A stretch of 64,000 nt of DNA, taken from an uncultured Pedobacter sp. (GTDB lineage Bacteria; Bacteroidota; Bacteroidia; Sphingobacteriales; Sphingobacteriaceae). The translations under genes were made by a program, and so were the position numbers. This document shows, in pieces, positions 33,967 to 43,144 of this stretch (positions are counted from its first letter, which is position 1; each line of letters opens with the position of its first letter). The stretch is taken from assembly GCF_913776295.1 (NCBI RefSeq), contig NZ_CAJYOJ010000052.1, positions 47,296-111,295 of the forward strand, given 5' to 3'. Under the pieces are notes generated by a model. It saw only the letters and a program-made list of their open reading frames with translations, did not search any database and had not been told where the DNA came from.

Positions 33967-34524
33967 ATGAAGAGATTAATATGGGTTTTAATGACAGCTA
34001 TATTATGGTTAGGCTGCAAGCCTGGCATACCGGATGACATTATCAAACCTGATCAAATGGAAAAGATTTTATATGATATGCACATTGTAGACGGATATCT
34101 TTCCAGCATTTATGTAGTAGATTCAGCGAAGAAGGTAGCTTCAGCTTATTATAGGGGAATTTATAAAAAGTTTGGGACAGACTCCGCCCAGTACAATAAA
34201 AGTTTGCTTTGGTATAATACCAATCCGGTGCAACTGGAAGCAGTGTATAAAAACGTACAGAAAATGCTGGACAAACAAAAAAAAGGAACAGCGTTAGCCG
34301 ATTTAATGATCAAGAAAAAACAGTTTAAAGCAGATTCGTTGGTGATAGCAAAGAAATTTAAGGCCGATTCTCTTGCGATTAGAAAAAAAATGAAACCTGA
34401 TTCTTTATCAAAAGTTAAAGCTGTGGCAGCAATTGCCAAGAAGAAAAAAGAGGCCGATTCACTCATTAATATAAAAAAAGCTGGGGCGGTAAGTACAGTG
34501 CCCACACCAGTTGCAGTACCATAA
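33967..34524 (+). CDS. DUF4296 domain lipoprotein
   Basis: A 185-residue lipoprotein: MKRLIWVLMTAILWLGC with lipobox WLGC (Cys17), then the DUF4296 region (about 25-105, including MEKILYDMHIVDGYL), which is restricted to Bacteroidota. The last 70 residues are highly charged with repeats of KADSLxIxKK, probably coiled or disordered. Start at 33967 is chosen because AAGG precedes it and the lipobox then has a normal distance. It ends two bases before the mutS2 start. Function unknown. Confidence 0.85.
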   Translation: MKRLIWVLMTAILWLGCKPGIPDDIIKPDQMEKILYDMHIVDGYLSSIYVVDSAKKVASAYYRGIYKKFGTDSAQYNKSLLWYNTNPVQLEAVYKNVQKMLDKQKKGTALADLMIKKKQFKADSLVIAKKFKADSLAIRKKMKPDSLSKVKAVAAIAKKKKEADSLINIKKAGAVSTVPTPVAVP

Positions 34525-34525
34525 T

Positions 34526-36904
34526 ATGTTATATCCCGATAATTGTTTAGAACGTTTAGGTTTTGTAGAGATCAGGCAACTGATCAGCAAACATTGTTTG
34601 AGCCCCATGGGCCAGGCCATGGTGGAAAAGATGCAGGTGATGAACCGTTTTGATCAGATAGATAAATTTCTACGTCAAACCAACGAATTTAAAAGCATCC
34701 TGCAAAATCAGGAGCCTTTACAGATCAATACTTTTTTCGATATCAAATCACTGGTTGAAAAAATCAGGGTAGAGGGCACTTACCTTTTGGAAGAGGAATG
34801 GTTTCAGGTATATACATCGTTGCAAACTGTTTTTTCTGTACTTCGTTTTTTTGAGGAACGTGCAGAAGTATATCCTACTTTGGAAGCTTTATTTGAACAC
34901 CTGCCAATTGAAAAGAACATCTTACGGAAGATCGAAAACGTAATTGATGCCAAAGGAAAGATTAAACCTAATGCATCAAAAGAATTGCAGGAAATAACTG
35001 CTGCTATATCGAAAACAGAGCAAGATGTGCGAAAACGCATGGATGCTATTTATAAACAGGCTATAGCCAATAATTGGGTCGCGGATGGTAGTTTAACCAT
35101 TCGCGATGGAAGGATGTGTATTCCGGTGTTGGCAGAGAATAAACGCAAACTGAAGGGGTTTGTACACGATGAGTCGGCAACCGGCCAAACGGTTTATATT
35201 GAACCAGAAGAAGTTTTTACTTTAAATAATAAGTTGCGCGATTTAGAATTTGACAAACGCCGTGAAATTATCAAAATTTTAATCGCCTTAACGGATGATC
35301 TTCGACCATATTCTCCATTATTGCTTTCTTACCATGGTTTCTTAACTAAACTGGATTTTGTGCGTGCCAAAGCATTATTTGCGATGGATATTGAAGCTGA
35401 AATGCCAGGTTTGCTAAAAGAGCCTAAAACCAGGCTGATTAACGCAAGACACCCCTTATTAGCCATCTCATTCGCCGTAGAAAAGAAAAGTGTTACACCG
35501 TTAAACATCCATATAGATGCCGAGACCCGTTTGGTATTGGTTTCCGGACCAAATGCGGGTGGCAAATCGGTTTGTATGAAAACGGTTGGTCTTTTGCAGA
35601 TTATGTTACAAACCGGACTGTTGATTCCGGTTGATGCCAATAGTGAAGTGGGCATTTTTGAAAACATTTTTGCCGATATCGGCGATGATCAATCGATAGA
35701 AAGTGATCTAAGTACTTATAGTGCACATTTAAAGAAGATGCGCTATTTTGTAGAACATGCTTCGCCAAAAACAATGGTGCTGATTGATGAATTTGGTACG
35801 GGCACCGACCCGCAGTTTGGCGGACCAATGGCTGAAGCTGTTTTGGAAGTGTTGAATAATAAAAAAGTAAGAGGGGTAATCACCACACACTATTCCAATT
35901 TAAAATTATTTGCAGGTAATACAGCGGGTTTGGAAAATGCTTCCATGCTTTTTGATAATGCGAAAATGAAACCACTGTATGTGTTAGAAATGGGTAAACC
36001 AGGGAGTTCTTATGCATTTGAAATCGCACAGAATATTGGTTTGCCAAAAGAGGTTATTCAGCTTGCCAAAGAAAAAACAGGTTCTAACCAGAATAGGGTA
36101 GATACGATGCTTGTTGATCTGGAGCGCGAAAAGAAAAATATTTATGATGCCAAAGTAAGTTTGGCCAACCAGCAGAATAAGGCAAAAAATTTGGTTGCCG
36201 AAAATGAAAAGCTAAAAAGTTTTTTAGAAGAAAATAGAAAGGTCTTGATTAGAGAGGCCAAACAAGAGGCACAAAACATTATTAAAAACGCCAATAAGCT
36301 GGTAGAAAATACAATCGCCGAGATCAAGGAAAAGCAAGCTAATAAAGAGGTAACGAAAGAACTTCGTCAGAATTTGCAAAAAGAACTTGTTAAAAATACG
36401 GTGCCAAAAGACCGCCCTAAACCGATGCCTGTAGTGGTTGGCGGCGAAATTGAAATTGGCGATTTGGTGAAATTCAATGATAGTGAAACCATTGGTCAGG
36501 TTTTAGAAATTAACCGCAATGAACTGATTTTAGCTATTGGCGATTTAAGATCAACGGTTAAAAAGAACCGCGTACAGAAGGTGAGTAACCGCGAAGCCAA
36601 AAAAGTGATTCAAAGTAGTGCCAATTCTTTCGCCGGGCGGATGAACGACGCGGTTTCTGACTTCAGGGCAGAGCTTGACCTTCGTGGAAAACGTACGGAA
36701 GATGCGTTGTTCGAAGTGGAAAAGTATTTAGACAAGGCAATTATGCTCGGTTTTCCATCCATTAAACTGATTCACGGTAAAGGCGACGGTATTTTAAGGA
36801 AAATGATCAGGGAATATTTACGCAAGTATAGTCAGATAAACAGGATGGAAGATGAACATGCCGATAGGGGCGGCGATGGCATCACTTATGTGTATCTGAA
36901 TTGA
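34526..36904 (+). CDS. mutS2: MutS2 endonuclease/ribosome-rescue ATPase
   Basis: A 792-residue MutS2 protein: helical lever and clamp domain, ABC ATPase with Walker A GPNAGGKS and Walker B VLIDEFGTGTDP, a long coiled-coil region (about 515-640), a KOW-like segment and a C-terminal Smr nuclease domain (LDLRG and HGKGDGIL). Known members suppress recombination or split collided ribosomes. Start is the ATG at 34526; five more codons upstream (TTG) would overlap the DUF4296 gene. It is coupled to that gene. Confidence 0.96.
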   Translation: MLYPDNCLERLGFVEIRQLISKHCLSPMGQAMVEKMQVMNRFDQIDKFLRQTNEFKSILQNQEPLQINTFFDIKSLVEKIRVEGTYLLEEEWFQVYTSLQTVFSVLRFFEERAEVYPTLEALFEHLPIEKNILRKIENVIDAKGKIKPNASKELQEITAAISKTEQDVRKRMDAIYKQAIANNWVADGSLTIRDGRMCIPVLAENKRKLKGFVHDESATGQTVYIEPEEVFTLNNKLRDLEFDKRREIIKILIALTDDLRPYSPLLLSYHGFLTKLDFVRAKALFAMDIEAEMPGLLKEPKTRLINARHPLLAISFAVEKKSVTPLNIHIDAETRLVLVSGPNAGGKSVCMKTVGLLQIMLQTGLLIPVDANSEVGIFENIFADIGDDQSIESDLSTYSAHLKKMRYFVEHASPKTMVLIDEFGTGTDPQFGGPMAEAVLEVLNNKKVRGVITTHYSNLKLFAGNTAGLENASMLFDNAKMKPLYVLEMGKPGSSYAFEIAQNIGLPKEVIQLAKEKTGSNQNRVDTMLVDLEREKKNIYDAKVSLANQQNKAKNLVAENEKLKSFLEENRKVLIREAKQEAQNIIKNANKLVENTIAEIKEKQANKEVTKELRQNLQKELVKNTVPKDRPKPMPVVVGGEIEIGDLVKFNDSETIGQVLEINRNELILAIGDLRSTVKKNRVQKVSNREAKKVIQSSANSFAGRMNDAVSDFRAELDLRGKRTEDALFEVEKYLDKAIMLGFPSIKLIHGKGDGILRKMIREYLRKYSQINRMEDEHADRGGDGITYVYLN

Positions 36905-36922
36905 TGTGAGATTCCAGTGGTG

Positions 36923-37042
36923 TCGGATGTTACCATCCGATGCTTTAAACAATATTTTTTAAGATAAAATCGCAGCTCTATTTATGCACTCGTTAAAAAC
37001 GAGCGCAAGCGCAGCATTTAGCCTTTCAGATGGAAACATCTG
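36923..37042. repeat. REP/BIME-like element: two homologous hairpins in opposite orientation
   Basis: Three hairpins in about 120 bp: TCGGATG-TTAC-CATCCGA (36923-36940), CTCGTT-AAA-AACGAG (36989-37003) and CAGATG-GAAA-CATCTG (37027-37042). The first, read on the minus strand (GATGGTAACATC), is a close relative of the third (GATGGAAACATC), so two copies of one palindromic unit face each other, as in bacterial interspersed mosaic elements. It fills the mutS2-sugar dehydrogenase spacer. Confidence 0.6.
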
Positions 37043-37096
37043 GCAGTAAATCAAACTTTATAACTGTAACTGTGTTATTTTTAAAACGTTACGATT

Positions 37097-38185
37097 ATGA
37101 AAAAAGTATTACTCTGCCTTTTTGTGGTACTGTTTACCACAACTTGCAAAAAAACTGACAATGGTAATGAAGAACCGGGTAACCTGCCAGATGTGGAATT
37201 AAAATCAAAGGTAGTGGTATCCGGGTTGAGCCTGCCCTGGGAAATGGTGTATGGGCCTGATGATTTTATCTGGTTTACGGAAAAAGCTGGTAAAATCAGC
37301 AGGCTAAATCCTGCTACAGGTCAGGTAACTTCCTTGTTAACCATAACCGAGGTACGCACCAATGGTGAGGGTGGCTTGCTTGGAATGGCACTACATCCCG
37401 ATTTTACCAGCAATCCTTATGTCTATGTAGTGTATGGTTATGGAAGTACCTATAAAGCTAAGGTAGTTCGCTACACTTACGCAGGAGGAAATTTAACCAG
37501 TCCATTCATTTTATTAGATCAGATTCCAGCTGCCTCCATTCATAATGGTTCTCGCTTGTTAATCAGCGGTGGTAAACTGTTTATCAGTACTGGCGATGCT
37601 TCTGATACCAATCTTCCTCAAAATGTTAATTCTTTGGCTGGTAAAATTTTAAGAATAAATTTAGATGGCTCTATCCCTTCCGATAATCCTTATCCAAACA
37701 ATCCCGTTTGGTCTTTAGGGCATCGCAATCCACAGGGTTTGACCCTGGTGGGCAATAAAATTTTCTCTTCAGAGCATGGACCTGATTCGGATGATGAGAT
37801 TAATGTGATTGAAAAAGGAAGAAATTATGGATGGCCAAATATCAAAGGTTTCTGCAATGAAAGCGGAGAGCAGTCTTTTTGCAACGCAAACAACGTAGCA
37901 GAACCACTCATCAACTGGACACCAACGATTGCACCGAGTGGTTTAGCCTATTATAACAATAACTATATCCCGCAGTTTAGAAATTCTTTATTGTTAGCCG
38001 TGTTGAAGGGAACAAAGTTGATGCAATTGAAATTAGACGATACCCAAACCAAAATTACCGGAACAAAAGATTTTTATGTAAATACTTATGGCAGGGTGAG
38101 AGCTGTTTGCCAATCGCCGGAAGGCAAAATTTACATCTGTACCAGTAATGGAAACGATGATAAAATTGTAGAGATAGCAAAATAG
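37097..38185 (+). CDS. PQQ-dependent sugar dehydrogenase (Gdh-B/Hhip type) lipoprotein
   Basis: A 362-residue six-bladed beta-propeller of the soluble PQQ glucose/sorbosone dehydrogenase family. Motifs: GEGGLLGMALHPDF, SLGHRNPQGL, EHGPDSDDEIN and RNYGWP. The signal FVVLFTTTC ends in a lipobox-like cysteine (Cys17), so it is probably anchored in the outer membrane facing the periplasm. It oxidises an aldose to the lactone with PQQ as cofactor; whether PQQ is made by this organism cannot be told. Confidence 0.9.
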   Translation: MKKVLLCLFVVLFTTTCKKTDNGNEEPGNLPDVELKSKVVVSGLSLPWEMVYGPDDFIWFTEKAGKISRLNPATGQVTSLLTITEVRTNGEGGLLGMALHPDFTSNPYVYVVYGYGSTYKAKVVRYTYAGGNLTSPFILLDQIPAASIHNGSRLLISGGKLFISTGDASDTNLPQNVNSLAGKILRINLDGSIPSDNPYPNNPVWSLGHRNPQGLTLVGNKIFSSEHGPDSDDEINVIEKGRNYGWPNIKGFCNESGEQSFCNANNVAEPLINWTPTIAPSGLAYYNNNYIPQFRNSLLLAVLKGTKLMQLKLDDTQTKITGTKDFYVNTYGRVRAVCQSPEGKIYICTSNGNDDKIVEIAK

Positions 38186-38188
38186 CGG

Positions 38189-38350
38189 TTATTTTTTCCG
38201 CCCGGGACACTTTTTACAGCGTTTGCCCTTTTTGAATTTCTCGCAACATTTTTTGTGTTCAGCTGTACAACTGAAAATAAAACCCATACCTTTTTGAAAT
38301 TCAGGATCGGTGGGCAGTAGGAATATGCTTTCTTCTCTCTCGTAAATCAT
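38189..38350 (-). CDS. Small cysteine-rich protein (53 residues)
   Basis: The minus strand from ATG at 38350 encodes MIYEREESIFLLPTDPEF, then QKGMGFIFSC, and a basic tail with CC, KRCKKC and PGRKK, stop TAA at 38191-38189. Five cysteines (28, 35, 36, 45, 48) and many lysines suggest a metal-binding or zinc-ribbon-like nucleic-acid-associated protein. The ORF lies in an otherwise empty convergent spacer between the sugar dehydrogenase (ends 38185) and scoA. No name known to me; reality is supported by codon-like composition and Cys spacing, not by homology. Confidence 0.6.
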   Translation of the reverse strand: MIYEREESIFLLPTDPEFQKGMGFIFSCTAEHKKCCEKFKKGKRCKKCPGRKK

Positions 38351-38478
38351 TACAACACAAAGTTAAGAGTTATTTAGATTAATTCCAATCAATTCACATT
38401 CCTGCTAGATTTAAAATTTTAGATACTACAAATTTAAAGGCAATTTGTAATTTAGCGAACTAACCAAAAATTCGTAAG

Positions 38479-39174
38479 ATGATAAATAAAGTGGTATCTG
38501 GAGCTGAAGAGGCTATCAAAGATATATCAGATGGTGCATGCGTGATGTTAGGCGGTTTCGGGCTTTGTGGGATTCCGGAAAATTGCATAAATGCCCTGGT
38601 AGCGAAGCAAGTTAAAAACCTAACCTGTATATCCAATAATGCTGGTGTTGATGATTTTGGTATTGGTTTAATGCTGAAACAACGCCAGGTCAAAAAGATG
38701 ATTTCTTCATATGTAGGTGAAAATGCTGAATTTGAACGGCAATTGTTAAGCGGTGAGCTTGAGGTGGAGCTTATTCCACAAGGTACTTTGGCCACTCGTT
38801 GCCTAGCAGCCGGCTATGGTATGCCTGCAATTTTTACGCCTGCAGGTGTGGGTACTGAAGTGGCAGAAGGTAAGGAAGTCCGTAATTTTGATGGTAAGGA
38901 TTATTTGATGGAATATGCATTTGACGCTGATTTCGCTATTGTTAAAGCCTGGAAGGGGGATACCGCAGGAAATCTGATCTTTAGATCCACCAGCCGGAAT
39001 TTTAACCCGGTAATGGCTATGGCCGGTAAAATTACGATTGCAGAGGTAGAAGAACTGGTAGAGGCAGGTGAACTGGATCCCGATCAGATCCATACCCCTG
39101 GTATTTATGTTCACCGTATTTTTCAGGGTAAAAACTATGAGAAAAGAATTGAGCAACTAACAGTGAGGAAGTAA
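38479..39174 (+). CDS. scoA: 3-oxoacid CoA-transferase subunit A
   Basis: A 231-residue alpha subunit of the succinyl-CoA:3-ketoacid CoA-transferase family. It has the [13 protein letters not shown] glycine loop, and [27 protein letters not shown]. With the downstream subunit B it moves CoA between succinyl-CoA and acetoacetate, letting the cell use ketone bodies or branched-chain amino acid breakdown. The B gene follows after 115 bp of repeat-like DNA. Confidence 0.95.
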   Translation: MINKVVSGAEEAIKDISDGACVMLGGFGLCGIPENCINALVAKQVKNLTCISNNAGVDDFGIGLMLKQRQVKKMISSYVGENAEFERQLLSGELEVELIPQGTLATRCLAAGYGMPAIFTPAGVGTEVAEGKEVRNFDGKDYLMEYAFDADFAIVKAWKGDTAGNLIFRSTSRNFNPVMAMAGKITIAEVEELVEAGELDPDQIHTPGIYVHRIFQGKNYEKRIEQLTVRK

Positions 39175-39289
39175 GGAGTCCTAAGTCAGAAGTCGGGAGT
39201 CAGAGGCCCAAAGCGAAAAGGCCAAAGTCGGGTAACAGATTTTGATCTGTCGCTTATTTTATCACTTTACATTCAGTCACTAAAAAATT
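39175..39289. repeat. Degenerate AGTC-word insert between the CoA-transferase genes
   Basis: Contains AGTCCTAAGTCAGAAGTCGGGAGTC-like words and AGGCCAAAGTCGGG, which resemble the complement of the tandem array at 20.9 kb (GGCCAAAGTGGAAAG). This unusual spacer interrupts a gene pair that is normally tightly coupled. No gene. Confidence 0.55.
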
Positions 39290-39949
39290 ATGTTTTCAAA
39301 AGAAGAGATCGCGCAGCGCATTGCTAAAGAAATAAAAGACGGATACTATGTTAACCTGGGCATCGGCATACCTACGCTGGTAGCCAATTATATTCCAAAT
39401 GGCATTAATGTGGTATTGCAATCAGAAAATGGCTTATTAGGCATGGGGCCATTTCCCTATGAAGGTGAGGAAGATGCCGACTTAATTAATGCCGGAAAGC
39501 AAACCATTACCACTTTGCCAGGATCGTCTATTTTCGATTCGGCCATGAGTTTTGGGATGATCCGTGCGCAAAAGGTAGATTTAACCATTTTGGGTGCCAT
39601 GGAGGTATCAGAAAACGGAGATATTGCCAATTGGAAAATTCCGGGCAAAATGGTAAAAGGAATGGGGGGAGCAATGGATTTAGTGGCCTCAGCCAAAAAT
39701 ATTATTGTAGCCATGCAGCACATTAACAAAGCTGGAGAAAGTAAATTATTGCCAAAATGTACCTTGCCGCTAACCGGGGTGAAATGCATTAAAAAAATTG
39801 TAACCGAACTGGCCGTTTTAGATATTTTACCTGAAGGTGGTTTTAAACTTTTAGAACGGGCGCCAGGTGTAAGTATCGAATTTATACAACAATCTACCGC
39901 TGGAAGATTAGTTGTTGAAGGAGAAATTCCTGAGATGAGATTGGATTGA
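39290..39949 (+). CDS. scoB: 3-oxoacid CoA-transferase subunit B
   Basis: A 219-residue beta subunit. NLGIGIPTLVANYIP and SENGLLGMGP are diagnostic; the glutamate of SENG is the catalytic residue that forms the CoA thioester. Partner of the A subunit upstream. A bidirectional terminator follows. Confidence 0.95.
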   Translation: MFSKEEIAQRIAKEIKDGYYVNLGIGIPTLVANYIPNGINVVLQSENGLLGMGPFPYEGEEDADLINAGKQTITTLPGSSIFDSAMSFGMIRAQKVDLTILGAMEVSENGDIANWKIPGKMVKGMGGAMDLVASAKNIIVAMQHINKAGESKLLPKCTLPLTGVKCIKKIVTELAVLDILPEGGFKLLERAPGVSIEFIQQSTAGRLVVEGEIPEMRLD

Positions 39950-40098
39950 TCAGTGGTTTGTGGGGACACAAATCAAGGCGATTGATTCTATGGAATGATC
40001 ATCATTCTCTCGCAGGTGGGAATCTTAATACATTCTGTAAGCCTATCATGGCATTACGATTCCTGATCATTTCAAAATTAGGATTCTTTAGTAAAAAG

Positions 40099-40127
40099 AG
40101 AAGTCAAGTTTTTGAAACTTGACTTCT
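40099..40127. terminator. Bidirectional terminator between scoB and udk
   Basis: Perfect 13-bp arms AGAAGTCAAGTTT (40099-40111) and complement (40115-40127), with A/T runs on both sides. Confidence 0.88.
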
Positions 40128-40134
40128 TTCGTTT

Positions 40135-40785
40135 TTATTGTATATCAACCAGAACACTATTCCTCAGATCATTTGAAATATCTTCCGTAATGGCAATAAT
40201 CTCATCAGGCTCGTTGGTGTTGTTCATCACCACCTTATTGCACTCGTCGCGGTAAGGTAGCAGGTATTCTTTATAAGCAGGTACCACATGGTTATGCCAT
40301 TTGTAAAGTACGTCATCTTCAGGATAACCACGTTCCAGGCCATCACGTTTAATACGCCGGTCTAAAGCAATTTGCTCATCAGCATCAACAAAAATAGTAT
40401 GGTCCAATAATGCTGCAATTTCTTTAAAGTGAAGAATGAAAAGCCCTTCAACGATAATAATAGGCGCAGATTTAATTTCCAGGATCTTTACAACAGCCAG
40501 TGGGTTATTAAAGTTGTATTCCTTTTTATAAACAACCTCACCGTTAATAAGTTGTTTAATGTCTCTCAAAAACTGTTCGCTATCAATGGTCGAGGGTAAG
40601 TCAAAGTTGTATAATTTGTTTTCCTCCTGCGTCATATCTCCAGCGGGAATGTAGTAATCATCCTGTGATACGAGTGTTACTTCATCCTGTTTGAAATGAT
40701 GAAGAAAGCAGTTTAAGAAAAATGTTTTACCTGATCCGCTACCACCTGCGATGCCGATTATAAATGGCTTTTTGTTTACACTCAT
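40135..40785 (-). CDS. udk: Uridine kinase
   Basis: A 216-residue P-loop kinase that phosphorylates uridine/cytidine in pyrimidine salvage. Walker A GGSGSGKT is at about residues 14-21; SQDDYYIP and DADEQIALDRRIKRD fit the phosphoribulokinase/uridine kinase family. The start overlaps the stop of the LysM-protein gene by four bases (ATGA), so the two are translationally coupled. The C-terminus is more divergent than in E. coli Udk. Confidence 0.88.
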   Translation of the reverse strand: MSVNKKPFIIGIAGGSGSGKTFFLNCFLHHFKQDEVTLVSQDDYYIPAGDMTQEENKLYNFDLPSTIDSEQFLRDIKQLINGEVVYKKEYNFNNPLAVVKILEIKSAPIIIVEGLFILHFKEIAALLDHTIFVDADEQIALDRRIKRDGLERGYPEDDVLYKWHNHVVPAYKEYLLPYRDECNKVVMNNTNEPDEIIAITEDISNDLRNSVLVDIQ

Positions 40786-42311
40786 TGAGCACTATAGGTT
40801 AAATTGCAGAAAAAACGTTTGTCTAAAGCACCCAATGAATCGGCTACTGCTTTTGTCATTACTATGATAACGTCTTTTGTAGATTCGTTTTCTGTAAATT
40901 TACCAACAACTTTTGCAAAGGTCGTGCGGTTGGTCATCGGGTTGGTAATCTTGATTACCCTGCCCACTGGTGCTGTTCGGTGTAAAACCAACATTTTTGT
41001 TCCGTCTAAATCCTGGTCTGTAATCCACACCGCTGTTCCTTTTTCTTCGATCTGGCTTAAGCCATATACGCTTGGATCACGGCGAAGTTTGGGATCTTTA
41101 ATCATGGTGCTGTCTGGCTCATTTTCCTGTTCCTCCTTCGACAGATCATTTACCGATCGAGGTTGTGGGGGTTTGGGAATAATTAGTTTCTGGTCAACTT
41201 TAATGTTATTGTCATCCAGTTTATTAGCCGTTCTGATCTGATAAGCAGTTAAATTATATTTTTTAGCAATCGAAAAAATGTTTTCACCAGTAGCTACGGT
41301 ATGGATTAAACTTTCTTCTTTACTGACTGCAGGAATTTCCTTTGTCGTTGTTGTTGTTTCAGCCTGTTTTTCCTTAGGCACTTGCACATCGGTAACAAGT
41401 CCTCCAGGCACCTTTAAAACCTGGCCAATGTTAATGGCATTATCAGGAAGATTGTTTAATTTTCTGATTTGGTAGGCCGTAACACCATATTGCTTGGCAA
41501 TAGTAAAGATCGTTTCGTTCCTTAAAACAGTATGTGTGCCGGCAGCATCTGCAGATTTGCTTTCCTGTACCGGTTTTTCTTCAGCAGCAGTTACTACCTT
41601 GTTTTCATCAATATTTTTAGTTGCAGGGATTTTAAGTTTTTGTCCAATCCGAAGGTTATTGCCTGACAGATTATTTGCCTTTTTTACTTCTTCAACTGTA
41701 GTTCCGTATTTCTCTGCAATTTTTCCTAGAAACTCTTTTGGCGCTACAGTATGTTCGATCATGGTTTGATCGGCCGGTGGGGTATTGCCTGTAATTGGTT
41801 CTGTATTGGTTTTTGCCGGTTGAGTAACAGGTTGTTCAGCTGTTGTAGCTTGGATTCCGTTTTTTGCCGGTATTTTTAAAACTTGCCCGATGCTTAGATT
41901 ATTGCTTTTTAACTGATTTAACGCCTTAATCTCATTGATGCTGGTGCCATATTTTTCGGCCAGCATATTTAAGTTTTCTTTTGGCTTAATGGTATGCTCA
42001 ATCACATTGGCGGTAGCTGAAGTTGTTTCCGTATTCGATGATCCGGCAGCTGTAAAGGGAACATTGGTAGGCACTTTGATGATTACTCCAACCTGTAAAT
42101 ATTTATTGTTGTTAAAAGCCATAATATCCTTTGGAGATACATTGTATCTTCTCCCTATAGAATAATAAGTGTCTTTTGCTACAGTTTGGTGGACGATGAG
42201 TTTTTTGCCATTATTATTTTCTACACCGATAGAGTCTCTTGCTGTATTGGCTTTCGCATTTGCCACGTTCAAGGCAAATAATACAACAGCAGATAAATAT
42301 ATTTTATGCAT
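40782..42311 (-). CDS. Secreted protein with five LysM domains and a C-terminal RlpA-like region
   Basis: A 509-residue exported protein: signal peptide to about ANA (19), then LysM domains at about 38-81, 104-148, 185-229, 259-302 and 335-379, separated by Thr/Pro/Lys linkers. The last 85 residues (from about 425, GTAVWITDQDLDGTKMLVLHR to FFCNLTYSAQ) resemble a double-psi barrel as in RlpA-type or peptidoglycan-lytic proteins, without a clear catalytic residue. It binds peptidoglycan glycan strands in the periplasm, probably as scaffold or regulator of cell-wall turnover. The neighbouring kinase is not obviously related in function. Confidence 0.88.
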   Translation of the reverse strand: MHKIYLSAVVLFALNVANAKANTARDSIGVENNNGKKLIVHQTVAKDTYYSIGRRYNVSPKDIMAFNNNKYLQVGVIIKVPTNVPFTAAGSSNTETTSATANVIEHTIKPKENLNMLAEKYGTSINEIKALNQLKSNNLSIGQVLKIPAKNGIQATTAEQPVTQPAKTNTEPITGNTPPADQTMIEHTVAPKEFLGKIAEKYGTTVEEVKKANNLSGNNLRIGQKLKIPATKNIDENKVVTAAEEKPVQESKSADAAGTHTVLRNETIFTIAKQYGVTAYQIRKLNNLPDNAINIGQVLKVPGGLVTDVQVPKEKQAETTTTTKEIPAVSKEESLIHTVATGENIFSIAKKYNLTAYQIRTANKLDDNNIKVDQKLIIPKPPQPRSVNDLSKEEQENEPDSTMIKDPKLRRDPSVYGLSQIEEKGTAVWITDQDLDGTKMLVLHRTAPVGRVIKITNPMTNRTTFAKVVGKFTENESTKDVIIVMTKAVADSLGALDKRFFCNLTYSAQ

Positions 42312-42594
42312 TTATTTTTATATAAATTTCTAAATCAAGGAGCGCAATTATACGAATAATATTGCTAAACATGTTACGCTGAACTATTGGATTGTCAGTA
42401 AAAATATGATGATTTTAACTTTATTATGTTGCTATATTATTCATTTACAAAACCTTGTAATATCCTCATTTTGTTATTTGTTAGCTATTAAACGATTTAA
42501 TAAATCACGTATTGTTCAAAAGACGAATTTGAGCAAAACTTTTATAACTCTTGTTTGTTAGGTTCACATCAAAAACACTATAAATCATAATAAA

Positions 42595-43074
42595 ATGGAC
42601 GCTAAAGAAATAAGCTTAAACGAAAGAGAGGTTAAACCGGTTGTAGATCTTTTAAACGATTACCTGGCTAATTACCACATCCATTATCAGAAATTAAGAG
42701 GCTGTCACTGGAACATTAAAGGACAGAATTTTTTTACGCTTCATGTAAAGTTCGAAGAATTATATACCAATGCGCAGTTAACCATCGATGAGATTGCAGA
42801 GCGCGTGTTAACCTTGGGCAAACCACCGCACAGTCGCTTTGCGGATTACATCAAAGAATCGAAAATCAAGGAAGTGGATACCATTGGTATGAAAGATTTG
42901 GATATGGTTGAAGCTATTTTAGATGATATGGCTACGCTGATCGAGTTAGAGCGCGAAGTAATGGAAGCATCTGAACAGGCGGGTGATGACGGAACTAACG
43001 ATATGGTAAATAAGTTTATGCAGTTTAAAGAAAAAAACACCTGGATGCTGCGTTCTTTCGCCGGTAAAAGATAG
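42595..43074 (+). CDS. dps: Dps family ferritin-like DNA-protection protein
   Basis: A 159-residue Dps protein that stores iron and protects DNA during starvation and peroxide stress. The ferroxidase motif region is RGCHWNIKGQNFFTLHVKFEELY with the later IDEIAERVLTLG, matching the inter-subunit iron site. It forms a dodecamer. The 283 bp upstream are AT-rich noncoding DNA and probably hold stress-responsive regulation, but no operator is recognised. Confidence 0.95.
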   Translation: MDAKEISLNEREVKPVVDLLNDYLANYHIHYQKLRGCHWNIKGQNFFTLHVKFEELYTNAQLTIDEIAERVLTLGKPPHSRFADYIKESKIKEVDTIGMKDLDMVEAILDDMATLIELEREVMEASEQAGDDGTNDMVNKFMQFKEKNTWMLRSFAGKR

Positions 43075-43094
43075 TAACAAATAGTAGGTTATTG

Positions 43095-43144
43095 GCCTTG
43101 TATGGGTAGATTTATTGTAAAATCTGCTTATATGAGGCTTTTTT
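43095..43144 (+). terminator. Terminator of dps, overlapping the next promoter
   Basis: An imperfect 19-bp stem (GCCTTGTATGGGTAGATTT with AAATCTGCTTATATGAGGC, several wobbles) followed by six T. Its T-run supplies part of the TTTG (43142-43145) in the -33 area of the ubiD-family promoter. Confidence 0.65.

Noticed and set aside
39457..39969. 170-residue open frame on the minus strand
   Set aside because: It is the antisense shadow of scoB, whose family motifs are clear.
40804..41241. 145-residue open frame on the plus strand (also 41494-41769 and 41935-42165)
   Set aside because: Antisense to the LysM protein gene, which has five matching domains and a signal peptide.
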